Shown here in pieces: positions 29,936-29,939 of a DNA stretch of 29,939 nucleotides. The notes beneath the pieces are model-generated. The model had not been told where the DNA came from, ran no database searches, and worked only from the letters and a program-made list of their open reading frames with translations. Every line of letters begins with the position of its first letter. Position 1 is the stretch's first letter. Source of the stretch: JAOUFP01 sp947085825. Its GTDB lineage: Bacteria; Nitrospirota; Thermodesulfovibrionia; Thermodesulfovibrionales; UBA6898. Both the position numbers and the translations under genes were made by a program. Location of the stretch: NCBI GenBank assembly GCA_947085825.1, contig CAMTXX010000074.1, forward strand, positions 1-29,939. The letters are read 5' to 3'.

Positions 29936-29939
29936 CCAC

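Overview
The window looks like a chromosomal contig from an anaerobic or microaerophilic Gram-negative bacterium, most plausibly Nitrospirota (Thermodesulfovibrionia-like). This placement is an inference from gene content: archaeal-type methionine adenosyltransferase and archaeal-type phosphoglycerate mutase, a BamD-type lipoprotein, Lar nickel-cofactor genes, a Re-citrate/homocitrate-type synthase, and a large PAS/GAF histidine kinase with a GAF/HD-GYP partner. No rRNA, tRNA or CRISPR array is seen.

Layout. Positions 1-2540 are an accessory or scarred region. They hold the 5' end of an insertion sequence running off the left edge, a two-gene unit (SppA/SDH-type Ser protease plus a 64-aa protein), a broken tyrosine integrase, a palindromic repeat and a truncated TlpA-like thioredoxin. 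Positions 2540-9980 hold a small membrane protein, archaeal-type MAT, a Cys-rich small protein, rlmB, larC, a stand-alone IMP-cyclohydrolase domain, a 60-aa candidate selenoprotein, a GlcF-like Fe-S protein and larE. Positions 9973-13931 hold rng and a two-domain radical SAM protein on the minus strand, overlapping by 19 bp and running into larE. Positions 14067-16910 hold bamD and a siroheme-synthase N-domain protein (plus), then a homocitrate/Re-citrate-synthase-like gene (minus). Positions 17251-20297 are the fabG-acpP-fabF-rnc cluster, converging on yajQ. A second candidate selenoprotein (55 aa) lies at 21026-21193, followed by a three-gene signalling operon (kinase, receiver, GAF-HD-GYP). 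Positions 26008-29711 hold a TatD/radical SAM fusion, apgM and a TauE/SafE permease, all on the minus strand. A palindromic repeat closes the window.

Main discovery. Two short Cys-rich reading frames are invisible to ordinary ORF calling because each is interrupted by one in-frame TGA and reads cleanly on both sides of it. In the first the TGA precedes an R-S-I-S-F-R-C segment. In the second it makes a C-P-E-U motif, where zinc ribbons normally have C-P-E-C. Each TGA is followed within about 16 nt by a potential stem-loop whose apical loop contains UGGA. Each gene has a promoter-like sequence, and the second ends in an intrinsic terminator. The most economical reading is two small selenoproteins of CxxC type. 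The alternative is nonsense-mutated genes.

How genes work together. LarC and LarE are two of the three enzymes that make the nickel-pincer nucleotide cofactor; LarB and the client racemase are not in the window. The GlcF-like Fe-S protein between them would fit 2-hydroxyacid oxidation. FabG, AcpP and FabF are fatty-acid elongation. RNase G, RNase III, RlmB and TatD are RNA/DNA maintenance functions. The kinase, receiver and HD-GYP genes overlap tightly and probably form one phosphorelay that could act on cyclic-di-GMP.
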